From assembly GCA_013822345.1 (NCBI GenBank), contig PNKH01000012.1:35210-99209 (forward strand): a stretch of DNA of 64,000 nucleotides, written 5' to 3'. The translations under genes and the position numbers were made by a program. Source of the DNA: Isosphaera sp. GTDB taxonomy: Bacteria > Planctomycetota > Planctomycetia > Gemmatales > Gemmataceae. Shown in pieces: positions 24,914 through 32,767 of the stretch (its first letter is position 1; every line of letters starts with the position of its first letter). The notes under the pieces were generated by a model, which ran no database searches, had not been told where the DNA came from, and saw nothing but the letters and a program-made list of their open reading frames with translations.

Positions 24914-26413
24914 TCATACCCGCGCCAGCTCCTCGTCCACCAGCCGGCGGACGAGGTCGTTCGGCGCCCCCTTGTGCGCCCGCATCACCGCCCCGACGAG
25001 CGACATCTTGGCCGCGTCCTTCCCCTTCTTGAAGTCGGCCACCGCCTTCGGGTTCGCCGCCACCGCCGCCGCCGCCGCCGCCCGCAGCGCCGCCTCGTCC
25101 ACCTCCTTGATCCCCGCCTTCGCCTTCGCCGCCGCCAGGTCGAGGCCGTCGTCGAGCATCGCCCGGAACACGTCCCGCCGGTCCTGCGAGTTCGCCGGCG
25201 CCCCCTGCAGGAACGCCGCGAACCTCGCGGCGTCGAACGGGAACGCCTCGATCTCCTCTTTCCGCTCCGCCAGCGCCGGGTACACCAGGTCGCTCATCCG
25301 GTTCGCGGCGGTCTTGCCGTCGCCGACCGCCCGCGCCACCGCCTCGAAGTACGCCACCGTCCTGCGGCCCTTCGCGGTCAGCACCCGCGCGTCGTACGGC
25401 GACAGCCCGTACTCGGTCTGCAGCCGCGCCCGCTGCGCCGCCGGCAACTCGCCGGTCTCGGCCCTCACCGCGGCGATCAGCTCCGGCGACACCACCACCG
25501 GCACCAGGTCCGGCTCCGGGAAGTAGCGGTAGTCCGACGCCTCCTCCTTGTGCCGCTGCACCTCCGTCCGGCCCTTCGCGTCGTCCCACCCGGCCGTCGT
25601 CTTCAACAACTTCCCGAAGCGGAACCCGTCCGGGTCGCGGCGGTACTCCTCGTAGTGCCGCTTCGCCTCGTAGGCGACCGCCCGGCCGACCCCGCGGAAG
25701 CTGTTCAGGTTCTTCACCTCGACCAGCGGGGTCGCGTGGACGGTGCCGTCCGGCCGCGGGACGTGGATGTTCACGTTCGCGTCGCACCGCAGCGACCCCT
25801 CCTGCATCTCGCAGTCGGACACCCCGATCTCGCGGAGCAAGAGCCGGATCTCCTCCAGGTACGCGACCGCCTCTTCCGGCGAGTTCAGCTGCGGCTCGGA
25901 CACGATCTCCAGCAGCGGGGTGCCGGTCCGGTTCAGGTCCACCCGCGTGTCGCCGCCCCGCCCGCTCTCGTCGTGAAGGTTCTTGCCGGCGTCCTCTTCG
26001 AGGTGCGCCCGGATGATGCCGACCCGCTTCGGGACGTACTCCTTCTTCGGGTCGGCGGCGGCGTTGATCTCGAGCCACCCGCCGTGGCTGAACGGCAGGT
26101 CGTACTGCGAGATCTGGAAGTTCTTCGGCAGGTCCGGGTAGTAGTAGTTCTTGCGGTCCCACTTGGTGAACCCGGGCGGCCGGCCGGGGTGGGCGGCGAC
26201 GGTGCAGTTGAGGGCGAGGGCGGCCCGCAGGGCGAGGCGGAAGGCGTGCTCGTTCATCACCGGGAGCGCCCCCGGCAGGCCGAGGCAGACCGGGCAGGTG
26301 GCGGTGTTCGGCGGCAGCCCGAACCGGTTGAGGCAGCCGCAGAACAGCTTCGTCTTCGTGAGCAGTTGGACGTGCACCTCCAGCCCGACGACGGTCTTGT
26401 ACGGCTCGGCCAT
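24914..26413 (-). CDS. gatB: Aspartyl/glutamyl-tRNA amidotransferase subunit B
   Basis: 499 residues, normal GatB length. The start MAEPYKTVVGLEVHVQLLT is canonical; the zinc-site cysteines appear in LFCGCLNRFG and TCPVCLGLPG. Also present are KNYYYPDLPKNFQISQYD, the kinase-like core segments (EDAGKNLHD, VDLNRTGTPLLEIVSEP, MQEGSLRCDANVN, EVKNLNSFRGV) and a C-terminal YqeY-like helical domain (about 390-499). With GatA and GatC, not encoded here, it converts mischarged Glu-tRNA(Gln)/Asp-tRNA(Asn). The frame continues upstream but has no family match there. Confidence 0.96.
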   Translation of the reverse strand: MAEPYKTVVGLEVHVQLLTKTKLFCGCLNRFGLPPNTATCPVCLGLPGALPVMNEHAFRLALRAALALNCTVAAHPGRPPGFTKWDRKNYYYPDLPKNFQISQYDLPFSHGGWLEINAAADPKKEYVPKRVGIIRAHLEEDAGKNLHDESGRGGDTRVDLNRTGTPLLEIVSEPQLNSPEEAVAYLEEIRLLLREIGVSDCEMQEGSLRCDANVNIHVPRPDGTVHATPLVEVKNLNSFRGVGRAVAYEAKRHYEEYRRDPDGFRFGKLLKTTAGWDDAKGRTEVQRHKEEASDYRYFPEPDLVPVVVSPELIAAVRAETGELPAAQRARLQTEYGLSPYDARVLTAKGRRTVAYFEAVARAVGDGKTAANRMSDLVYPALAERKEEIEAFPFDAARFAAFLQGAPANSQDRRDVFRAMLDDGLDLAAAKAKAGIKEVDEAALRAAAAAAVAANPKAVADFKKGKDAAKMSLVGAVMRAHKGAPNDLVRRLVDEELARV

Positions 26414-26604
26414 CGCGCCACCCCCGCGTGAGGAACAGCGGGAATTGTAGCGGGTGCGGGGCCCGGGCGGGCGTCGGGGCGTGAGCGGGCCGGGCACGGC
26501 AGCGAGGGTCGAGCCGCACCCTCGCTCGCGCTCGGGCTCGGACGGGTGGGTCGGGCGGGGATTGCGCCGCGCGGCGGGCCGGGGTGCGATGTCGGAGCGG
26601 GAAG

Positions 26605-26638
26605 GCGAAGGCCCCGGAGTCGCCCCCGGGGCCTTCGC
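26605..26638. other. Strong hairpin flanking structured element copy A
   Basis: The 13-bp arms GCGAAGGCCCCGG and CCGGGGCCTTCGC enclose 8 nt. It lies 16 nt outside the conserved element. Hairpins of unrelated sequence lie at 21 and 20 nt from copies B and C. It could be a terminator if the element is transcribed toward it, or a 5' domain if transcribed away. Confidence 0.8.
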
Positions 26639-26654
26639 GTCGTCGCGGGCGTCG

Positions 26655-26861
26655 GTCTACTTCAAGACCTGGGGCGCGGAAGGCTCACGGCACCGCCGCG
26701 AAGCTTCCTCATGGCTGAGGAGCGGAACCGCGGCCCGCGAGGTTGGACCAGGCCCGGGGGTACCGGTCCGACAGCGGTGCTGGAACAGCCTTCCCCGCGG
26801 CGGGTAGCGTGGAGTTCGCCCGGGTGACGCAACATCACCCCGCTGCAGGGCAGCGAGCTAG
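26655..26861 (+). repeat. Structured dispersed element, copy A (candidate ncRNA)
   Basis: First of three copies; the strand given is relative and the transcribed strand is unknown. Conserved blocks: GACCTG and GCGCGGA; helix P1 CGCGGAAGGCT (26675-26685) with AGCCTTCCCCGCG (26787-26799, two bases bulged); helix P2 GCACCGC (26690-26696) with GCGGTGC (26774-26780); a variable inner region ending in an apical AACC-GCG...CGC-GA-GGTT hairpin; helix P5 GGGTGA (26822-26827) with TCACCC (26835-26840) around CGCAACA; helix P6 CGCTGC/GCAGCG (26841-26846, 26850-26855); terminal GAGCTAG. Base pairs differ between copies but pairing is kept. Confidence 0.8.
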
Positions 26862-26922
26862 CTCACGACTCCCGCGACGGGGTGAAGAGTACCCCGCCGG
26901 CGGTGCGGGGGCAAGCGCGGGA

Positions 26923-26986
26923 GGCGAGCCGGGAGCGTGGGCGACCGAAGTGACGTTCCTCCGGTCGCTCACGCTCCCGGCTCGCC
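26923..26986. repeat. Palindrome family 4, intergenic copy
   Basis: 25-bp arms with one mismatch (26923-26947, 26962-26986), core GGCGAGCCGGGAGCGTG, related to the insert in the FwdB-like gene. It abuts the stop codon of the YdjY-type gene. Confidence 0.85.
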
Positions 26987-26993
26987 ACCAACC

Positions 26994-27755
26994 CTACTTC
27001 TTCCCCGCGGCCGGCTCCAGGATCACCCACACCTTGGAGGCGAGCGGCGGGATCTTGTCGGTCCGCGCCTCGTAGGTGAGCTGGGCGTCGTCCTTGGAGA
27101 TCTCGACCGGTATCTCCAGGGTCGAGTACGGGAAGTTCGAGATGCTGATCACGTCCCCGCTGTTGGCCCCGTAGAACACCCGCCCGCCGATGTCCGGGTC
27201 CTTGATCTCCACGCTCCCGGCGAACACCCACCCGTGGGCCATCGGGGCCTTCTTCGTCCGGTCCCACACCCACTCCTGGGCCGGGTGGGTGAACGCCTTC
27301 CCGCCCCGGGTGTAGTGGACCAGGACGTTCACCTTCCCGCCGGTCGCGGCCTTCCACTTCGCCTGCTGGGTGGTCGGGTCGACGAACTGGGTCGGAGTCC
27401 CCTGCTCGACCCCGGCGGCGAGGATGGCGAGGTGGATCATCTTGGCGTCCACGTCCACCCGGACGACCGCCTCGTGCTCCTTCGTCCCCTTCTTGCACAT
27501 GAACACCTCCAGCGCCCCCTCCCGCAGGCACACCTCCGCCTTCACCCCGACCCGGACCACCTTCTTCTTGTCCCCGGCGGCGGCCACCTCGGCGACGATC
27601 GCCCCGTCCTTGGTCAGGTCCGTGACCGCGTTCTTCGGGTCGAGCTTCGGGAACTCGGGCAACTTCTCGGCGTCCTTCGGCGGGTCCGGCTGGCCGGCGG
27701 GGGCGGCCAGGCCGGCGGCGACCAGGACGGCGAGCGACACGGCGAGCGTTCTCAT
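26994..27755 (-). CDS. Secreted YdjY-domain-like protein
   Basis: 253 residues. A signal peptide at about 1-20 (MRTLAVSLAVLVAAGLAAPA) is followed by a short linker. The body resembles YdjY-type proteins: VCLREGALEVFMCKKGTKEHEAV, AKMIHLAILAAGVEQGTP, VFAGSVEIKD and GDVISISNFPYSTLEIPVEI. The function of this family is unknown; it is common in planctomycetes as an exported protein. No operon partners are evident. Confidence 0.72.
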   Translation of the reverse strand: MRTLAVSLAVLVAAGLAAPAGQPDPPKDAEKLPEFPKLDPKNAVTDLTKDGAIVAEVAAAGDKKKVVRVGVKAEVCLREGALEVFMCKKGTKEHEAVVRVDVDAKMIHLAILAAGVEQGTPTQFVDPTTQQAKWKAATGGKVNVLVHYTRGGKAFTHPAQEWVWDRTKKAPMAHGWVFAGSVEIKDPDIGGRVFYGANSGDVISISNFPYSTLEIPVEISKDDAQLTYEARTDKIPPLASKVWVILEPAAGKK

Positions 27756-28594
27756 GCGCGGTTCTCCCGGACGGGGACGGCCGACCTCAGACTACAACGA
27801 CCCGGGCGGCGGGTCCAAACGCAAACCACCGGGTCGGTCGTAGGCCGCGCGCTCGTGCAACCGCCGCGCCGCGGCCGGTGCCCCAGGAATCCCAGCGGTT
27901 CCGGCGGCCGGACCGACTCCGGAGGGGCAGCCGGTGACCACCCCCGGTCGCCGCGTGGCCGCGCCGGACGAGGGGCCGTAAACGATGCGAGCCGGCGGGC
28001 TCGTGAGAGCCGCCGGCCGCGGGAACGTGTTCGGGGGACGGGAAGGGGGGCGGGTCCGACCCGGGGGCGTGCCCGGGTCGTCGGGGGAAGTTCTTGGAGA
28101 CGCGAGTCCCTCGGCGGAAGCCGGCTGTTCTTCGCCACCGGTCGTCAGTGCGAGGGCGAAAGAGATTAAGCACCGGGCGTGCCAATCGGCCGTGGCAGGT
28201 CGGCGGTTTCCGGCCGGGCGTGAACCGGCTGCCGCTCGGGGCTCACGTAACCCCGCCGCGGCGAGCATTTTCCATGTCGGTCGCGAATCGCGGGGGCGTC
28301 GGGTCGGGACGGCGGGTGTCGGAAGGATACCGGACGCCGTCGGCACCCGCGGGAATAAACTTCAGGGAAAAGTTACACCTGCCGGTTGGGGGCGGCGGAC
28401 CGGGGGCGAAGGGGTGTGCGCGGGTTGGGAAGTCGGTTTCCGCTTGACACGGGATCGGAAACCTGTGATGGATGGATTATCCGGATCATTCTCGGCGGTC
28501 GTTCTCCCATCGCCCGACTCGTCGACCGCCCCTCCCGTCGGCCCTTCTCCGGGGCGGACGCGGCGGCCTCGAAACGCCTGAGGACCCGACGGCC
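27756..28594. other. 839-bp gap with no recognisable gene
   Basis: No open frame in this gap has a credible start or family match. It contains some of the least GC-rich patches of the window (for example around 28155-28170 and 28350-28380). A TTGACA at 28444-28449 has no good -10 box at 16-18 nt. It may hold the control region, or a long leader, of the small Cys-rich gene downstream. Confidence 0.6.
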
Positions 28595-28903
28595 ATGCGG
28601 CACTTCTCCTGTGATCTGTGTGGTAAGGACCTGACCCCGCCGGCGGCCCGGTACGTGGTGAAGTTGGAGGGGTTCGCGGCGACGGACCCGGCGGAGCTGA
28701 CGGACGACGACCTGGACGAGGACCACGTCGCGGAGATGGCGCAGCTGCTGAGCGAGATGGAGGACGGGGAGTCGGACGGGCCGGAGGAGCCGCCGGCGTG
28801 CAGCAAGCAGCGGTTCGACCTGTGCGCCCGGTGCTACCGCCGGTTCCTGAAGGACCCACTCGGCCGGGAGGCGCCGTCCCGCCTCGACTTCAGCCCGAAC
28901 TGA
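28595..28903 (+). CDS. Small acidic protein with two CxxC pairs (putative zinc-binding)
   Basis: 102 residues, family not recognised. It begins MRHFSCDLCGKDLTPP and ends near FDLCARCYRRFLKDPLG. The CDLC and CARC pairs are about 67 residues apart and could form one zinc ribbon around an acidic, mostly helical middle (DDDLDEDHVAEMAQLLSEME). The start at 28595 is the first Met before the Cys motif; the upstream frame is Arg/Pro-rich and looks non-coding. It lies alone, after an unusually long empty region. A regulatory or protein-binding role is possible but not shown. Confidence 0.65.
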   Translation: MRHFSCDLCGKDLTPPAARYVVKLEGFAATDPAELTDDDLDEDHVAEMAQLLSEMEDGESDGPEEPPACSKQRFDLCARCYRRFLKDPLGREAPSRLDFSPN

Positions 28904-28917
28904 CCGCCCTGCGGACC

Positions 28918-28977
28918 GGGAGGGCGAGGCTCCCGCCGAGCCGTGTGGCTCCGGCTCGGCGGGAGCCTCGCCCTCCC
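28918..28977. repeat. Long palindrome between converging genes
   Basis: Perfect 25-bp arms around a 10-nt spacer, core GGGAGGGCGAGGCTCCCGCC. It begins 15 nt after the small Cys-rich gene and ends 25 nt before the stop of the gene on the other strand, where it may serve both as terminator. Confidence 0.85.
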
Positions 28978-29001
28978 GAATCAGGACCTCCGGGCCCGCC
29001 G

Positions 29002-30342
29002 TCACGCCCCGCGGACCGCCGGGAAGGCGAGCAGCATCGCGTCGACCAGTTCCAGGTGCGACCGGGAGTAGTACTGGGCCGTCACCCAGGTGTTCGACAC
29101 CGGGCGGAGCAGCGGGAACAGCGCGGCCAGGCGGTCGACCCCGGTGCGGTCCGTGCTCGCGCTGCGGGCGTAGGCGGTCGCGGCCGCGACCGTGTCCCTC
29201 GGCTGCCACGGCGTCCGCCTCTCGTCCCGGACGCGGACGAGCACCGCCGCGGCCGCGTTCAGCTGGGCGGTCGCCTCCGCCTCCCGCCCCGCCACGTTCA
29301 GAAGGCCCGCGTGGACCGCCGCCGCTCGCACGTCCTCGGGTTGGTCGGGGTCGCCGGCCGGCCAGTAGCCGCGGGCCCGGTGGAGGAATGCGTCGGCCTC
29401 GTCGCCCGCCCCGAGCCGCCGGAACCAGCACAGGCAGTCCCAGCCCAGGTCGGCCGCGAACCGGGCGGGGGACGCGGCGGCGGAGATCACCCCGAGCGCG
29501 GCATCGGTGAGCGGCGGGAAGAACTCCGCGGCCGGCATCGCCGCCGCCTGCCGCAGGGCACAAGAGACGAGTTCGCGGACCGGAAGGAGGTACCGATCGT
29601 CCTCGGCCTGTCGGTCCGACGGGTCCAGTTTCGGGAGGGCGTCGGCGACCACGTCCGGGACGCGGAGCAGCAGGCCGGTGCGGAACCCCTCGCCGGCCAG
29701 GGCGGCGAGCGGGAGCAGGTCGCGCCAGAACGCGAGCCGCTGGTCGGGCGGCTCCCGGTCGGCGGCGGCGAGCAGTTCGCCCAGCACCCCTTCCAGGTCG
29801 TCCCGGTCCGGGTCGTGGAGCAGGTGCGAGGCCCGGCCGCGCAGCCCGCCGTGGTTCATCGTCCAGCCGCTGTACACGTCGATGTGGCCGGCCGGCTCCA
29901 GGATTCGCGAGCACCCCCGCACCCGGTCCGTAGCGTACTTCGCTGTCGACTCGGGGGAGTTGACCGGACCCGTGGCCGGGACGGTCGGGAGCAGGTCGCG
30001 AGGCAGGGTCGGGCGCGGGGGCCGGCCGGACAGGGCCTCGTCGATCCGGTGGCGGAACATCTCCGCGAGGTGGCGGAGGACGAGGGAGACCACCCGCGGG
30101 TCGGGGCCGTGCCCCAGCGGGCGGGTAGCCGGGTCGTCCGCCGCCAGGGCCGCGCCCGCCTCGGCGGTCAACCGGCGGGCGTCGTCCGCGGCCCCGAGGT
30201 GGGCGAAGGCGTACGCGAACATCAGGTCGGCGTAGGCCCGGGTGTACTCCCCCGGCGGGCCGGCCAGGTCGCGGGCCAGCCAGTCGCGGACCACCGGCCG
30301 CAGCCGCCGGAACCCGGCCGCCAGCTCCGCCGCGTCGGACAT
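29002..30342 (-). CDS. Conserved helical protein of unknown function
   Basis: 446 residues, no signal peptide or membrane segment. The composition (Ala, Leu, Arg, paired helices of about 30-40 residues) suggests a TPR-like or other helical-repeat scaffold. A distinctive centre contains GHIDVYSGWTMNHGGLRGRASHLLHD. No catalytic motif is recognised and I cannot name a family. The start MSDAAELAAGFRRL at 30342 is the only one without a long non-matching extension. The gene stands alone between a palindrome and a REP copy. Confidence 0.7.
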   Translation of the reverse strand: MSDAAELAAGFRRLRPVVRDWLARDLAGPPGEYTRAYADLMFAYAFAHLGAADDARRLTAEAGAALAADDPATRPLGHGPDPRVVSLVLRHLAEMFRHRIDEALSGRPPRPTLPRDLLPTVPATGPVNSPESTAKYATDRVRGCSRILEPAGHIDVYSGWTMNHGGLRGRASHLLHDPDRDDLEGVLGELLAAADREPPDQRLAFWRDLLPLAALAGEGFRTGLLLRVPDVVADALPKLDPSDRQAEDDRYLLPVRELVSCALRQAAAMPAAEFFPPLTDAALGVISAAASPARFAADLGWDCLCWFRRLGAGDEADAFLHRARGYWPAGDPDQPEDVRAAAVHAGLLNVAGREAEATAQLNAAAAVLVRVRDERRTPWQPRDTVAAATAYARSASTDRTGVDRLAALFPLLRPVSNTWVTAQYYSRSHLELVDAMLLAFPAVRGA

Positions 30343-30357
30343 GGGTAACCCTCCGGG

Positions 30358-30404
30358 TCCGCCGCTCGCGGCGTTGCGGGCGACGCAACGCCGCGAGCGG
30401 CGGA
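30358..30404. repeat. REP-type palindrome, family 1 (copy 2)
   Basis: 21-bp perfect arms, core CCGCTCGCGGCGTTGCG. One base differs in each arm from the CCGCTTGCGG form, and the change is compensated in the opposite arm. Confidence 0.9.
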
Positions 30405-30414
30405 ACGGGGCCGG

Positions 30415-31707
30415 TCAGATCACCGCCCCGTCCGGGATCACGCTCCCGCGCGGCACGCAGATGATCCCGTCCCGGATGTAGTACGTCCCGTTCGGCCCGT
30501 CCGCGTCCGACACCCCGCCGGCGTTCACCAGCCTCACCCCCCGCCCGATCCGGCAGTCCTTGTCCAGGATCGCCGTCTCGATCACCGTCCCGTCCCCGAC
30601 GTTCAGCCCCGGCCGCCCGGCCCGGGCGTTCTCCGCCTTCTCGGCCGCCGACTCGTACCGGTCCGACCCCATCATCACCGTGTCCCGGACCTGGCAGTCC
30701 TCCCCGATCACGCTCCGCACCCCGACGAGGCTCCGCTCCACCCGCGTCCCGGCCCCGATCGTGCACCCGTCGGCCACCACGCTCCCGGCCAGCGTCGCCC
30801 CCCCGAACCGGCTGGCCGGCAGGTTCCGCATCCGGGTGTAGATCACCCCGTCGGGGCTGAAGAAGTCGAACGGCGGGTTCGGCCCGGCCAGGGCCAGGCT
30901 CGCCTCGTGGTAGCTCCGTACCGTCCCCAGGTCCTCCCAGTACCCGTCGAACAGGTGGGCGCACACCCGCTTCGCCTTGTAGTTCCGCGGGAACACCTCC
31001 TTCCCGAAGTCGGTGGCCAGCGGCTTCGCCGTCAGCACCTCGTACAGCACCTCCGTCTTGAACAGGTAGATCCCCATGTTCGCCAGGTAGTGCCGGCCGC
31101 GGGCCGGGATGCCGCGCCGCTCGATCCAGTCGGCCGAGGTGAGGTACGGGGCCCTCTCCTCCGGAGTCCTCGGCTTCTCGACGAACCCGGTCACCCGGCT
31201 GTGGGCGTCCATGCTCAACAGCCCGAACCCGGCGGTGTCCTTCTCCGGCACCGGGATGGCGGCGATGGTCATGTCCGCCTTGTGCCCGCGGTGCGTCTCG
31301 ATCAGCTGGCGGAAGTCCATCCGGTACAGCTGGTCCCCGGACAGGATGAGCACGTCGTCCGGGTCCTCCCGCTCGATGTACGAGATGTTCTGCCGGACCG
31401 CGTCGGCGGTGCCCTGGTACCAGTCGGCGCTCTCGTTCGTCTGCTGGGCCGCCAGCACCTCGACGAACCCGCGGCTGAACATGTCGAACTTGTACGCGTT
31501 GGAGATGTGCCGGTGCAGGCTGACGGACAGGAACTGGGTCAGGACGTAGATGCTGTTCAGCCCGCTGTTGATGCAGTTCGAGATCGGGATGTCGATCAGC
31601 CGGTACTTCCCGGCGACCGGGACGGCCGGCTTGGACCGGGCCTTGGTGAGCGGGAACAGGCGGGTGCCGCGGCCGCCTCCCAGGATCAGGGCGAGTACGG
31701 AGCGCAT
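30415..31707 (-). CDS. glgC: Glucose-1-phosphate adenylyltransferase
   Basis: 430 residues, the standard length. The N-terminal nucleotidyltransferase motif is LGGGRGTRLFPLTKARSKPAVPVAG, cited here in part as GGGRGTRL and KPAVPVAGKYR. Also seen are WYQGTADAVRQN, VLILSGDQLYRMD, FVEKP and YLANMGIYLF, then a left-handed beta-helix from about 300 (SVVADGCTIGAGTRVERSL). It makes ADP-glucose for glycogen synthesis and is typically allosterically controlled. The start MRSVLALILGGG at 31707 is used because upstream residues have no match. No other glg gene is adjacent. Confidence 0.96.
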   Translation of the reverse strand: MRSVLALILGGGRGTRLFPLTKARSKPAVPVAGKYRLIDIPISNCINSGLNSIYVLTQFLSVSLHRHISNAYKFDMFSRGFVEVLAAQQTNESADWYQGTADAVRQNISYIEREDPDDVLILSGDQLYRMDFRQLIETHRGHKADMTIAAIPVPEKDTAGFGLLSMDAHSRVTGFVEKPRTPEERAPYLTSADWIERRGIPARGRHYLANMGIYLFKTEVLYEVLTAKPLATDFGKEVFPRNYKAKRVCAHLFDGYWEDLGTVRSYHEASLALAGPNPPFDFFSPDGVIYTRMRNLPASRFGGATLAGSVVADGCTIGAGTRVERSLVGVRSVIGEDCQVRDTVMMGSDRYESAAEKAENARAGRPGLNVGDGTVIETAILDKDCRIGRGVRLVNAGGVSDADGPNGTYYIRDGIICVPRGSVIPDGAVI

Positions 31708-31779
31708 GGCGGGAAGCCTCGGGACGTGGGGGACGGGGCCGGGCCGGCCGGACGTGTCGATGCTAACACCGCGCCCGGG

Positions 31780-31805
31780 AGTTGGAAGTTCCAACTTCGA
31801 ACTTC
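31780..31805. promoter_or_regulatory. Inverted repeat between divergent genes
   Basis: GTTGGAA-G-TTCCAAC is followed directly by an overlapping GAAGTT...GAACTTC repeat, in the 207-bp gap between glgC and the next gene. It is less GC-rich than the surrounding palindromes and could be a protein-binding site; no regulator is identified. Confidence 0.35.
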
Positions 31806-31914
31806 CGCCGGCCGCGGCCGCCCGGCGCCCTGACCGCCCGCACCCGGCTCCGTACTCTGACCCGGACCCGGGCCGCTCCCGGCCCGGCCGACCCCGTACC
31901 CGAGGGCCACACCC

Positions 31915-32475
31915 ATGTTCCGCCTGTCCGCCGCGGCCGCCGCGGTCTGCCTCGCCGCCCTGGCCGCCGGGGCCGCCGACGACAACCCGTACAAGGCGGC
32001 GAAGAAGGGCGACTTCGCCGTCTACAAGGTGAAGGTGAACTTCGGCGGGCTGGCCCTGGACGGGACGACCAGGCAGGAGGTGGTCGAGGTGACCGACAAG
32101 GAGGCGACGGTCAAGGTGACCGGGAACGTCGGCGGGACCGAGATCCCGGCCCAGGAGCAGAAGATCGACCTGACCAAGCCGTTCGACCCGACCCAGGTCG
32201 GGGCGCTGCCGCCGGGGGTGGCGGCCAAGGTCGAGAAGGGGAAGGACGGGAAGGAGGAGCTGAAGATCGGGGAGAAGAAGTACGACACCACCTGGACGTC
32301 GTACAAGGTGAAGGCGAACGCCATGGGGATGGACATCGAGGCCGAGGTCAAGGTGTGGATGGCCAAGGGCGTCCCGATGGGGATGATCAAGATGGAGTCG
32401 ACCGCCAGCATCGCCAAGCAGGAGATGAAGATGTCGATGGAGCTGGCCGAGACCGGGAACGCGAAGAAGAATTAG
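31915..32475 (+). CDS. Small secreted protein of unknown function
   Basis: 186 residues. A signal peptide (about 1-20, MFRLSAAAAAVCLAALAAG) precedes a Lys-rich, probably beta-stranded protein. It contains the paired segments FAVYKVKVNFGGLALDGTT and TSYKVKANAMGMDIEAEVKV, which suggest a lipocalin-like or two-strand-repeat fold. A flexible Lys-rich C-terminus follows. No family is recognised. The start is the only Met giving a signal peptide. Confidence 0.7.
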   Translation: MFRLSAAAAAVCLAALAAGAADDNPYKAAKKGDFAVYKVKVNFGGLALDGTTRQEVVEVTDKEATVKVTGNVGGTEIPAQEQKIDLTKPFDPTQVGALPPGVAAKVEKGKDGKEELKIGEKKYDTTWTSYKVKANAMGMDIEAEVKVWMAKGVPMGMIKMESTASIAKQEMKMSMELAETGNAKKN

Positions 32476-32491
32476 CGCGCGGGCCGGGCGC

Positions 32492-32647
32492 GACGCCCGG
32501 GGTCGGCACCCGCCGCCCGGGGTTCACACCCCGGGCTATTGGCTGATCGCCCCTTCGGGGCTGAAGAGGGTTTGAACCCCGAAGGGGTGGGCAGGTAATA
32601 GCCCGGGGTGCCAACCCCGGGCGGGCCAGCCCCGAGCGCCGGGCGTC
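32492..32647. repeat. Composite inverted-repeat element, family 5 (copy 1)
   Basis: The core 32514-32623 is bounded by CGCCCGGGGTT...CACCCCGGGC and AATAGCCCGGGG...CCCCGGGCG, with an internal CCCCTTCGGGG hairpin and GAACCCCGAAGGGGT. Outer arms GACGCCCGG/CCGGGCGTC extend it. A second copy is at 50192-50299. It occupies most of the gap before the DUF1501 gene. Confidence 0.82.
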
Positions 32648-32767
32648 ACCGTCGCCGCGTGCTTTTCCCTTGACACCGCCCCGCCGGCAGCCGATCCTAA
32701 CATTCCGACGACCTCCCGCCGCCCCGCCGCCCACCCTCCCGCCTCCGCCCCGCACGGGGAACCTGTC

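Larger units (their letters stand above)
26414..26993. other. 580-bp region without a protein-coding gene
   Basis: Short open frames here have no Shine-Dalgarno sequence or family match. The region holds a partial GAGCCCGAGCG palindrome (about 26498-26543), the strong hairpin 26605-26638, structured element copy A (26655-26861) and the family 4 palindrome 26923-26986. Confidence 0.7.

Noticed and set aside
26454..27075. Small open frames between gatB and the YdjY-type gene
   Set aside because: They cross the structured element and palindromes, have no ribosome-binding site and no family resemblance.
27787..28581. Several 120-200-codon frames on both strands in the long gap
   Set aside because: Arg/Pro-rich, mutually overlapping and without starts or motifs; typical of GC-rich non-coding DNA.
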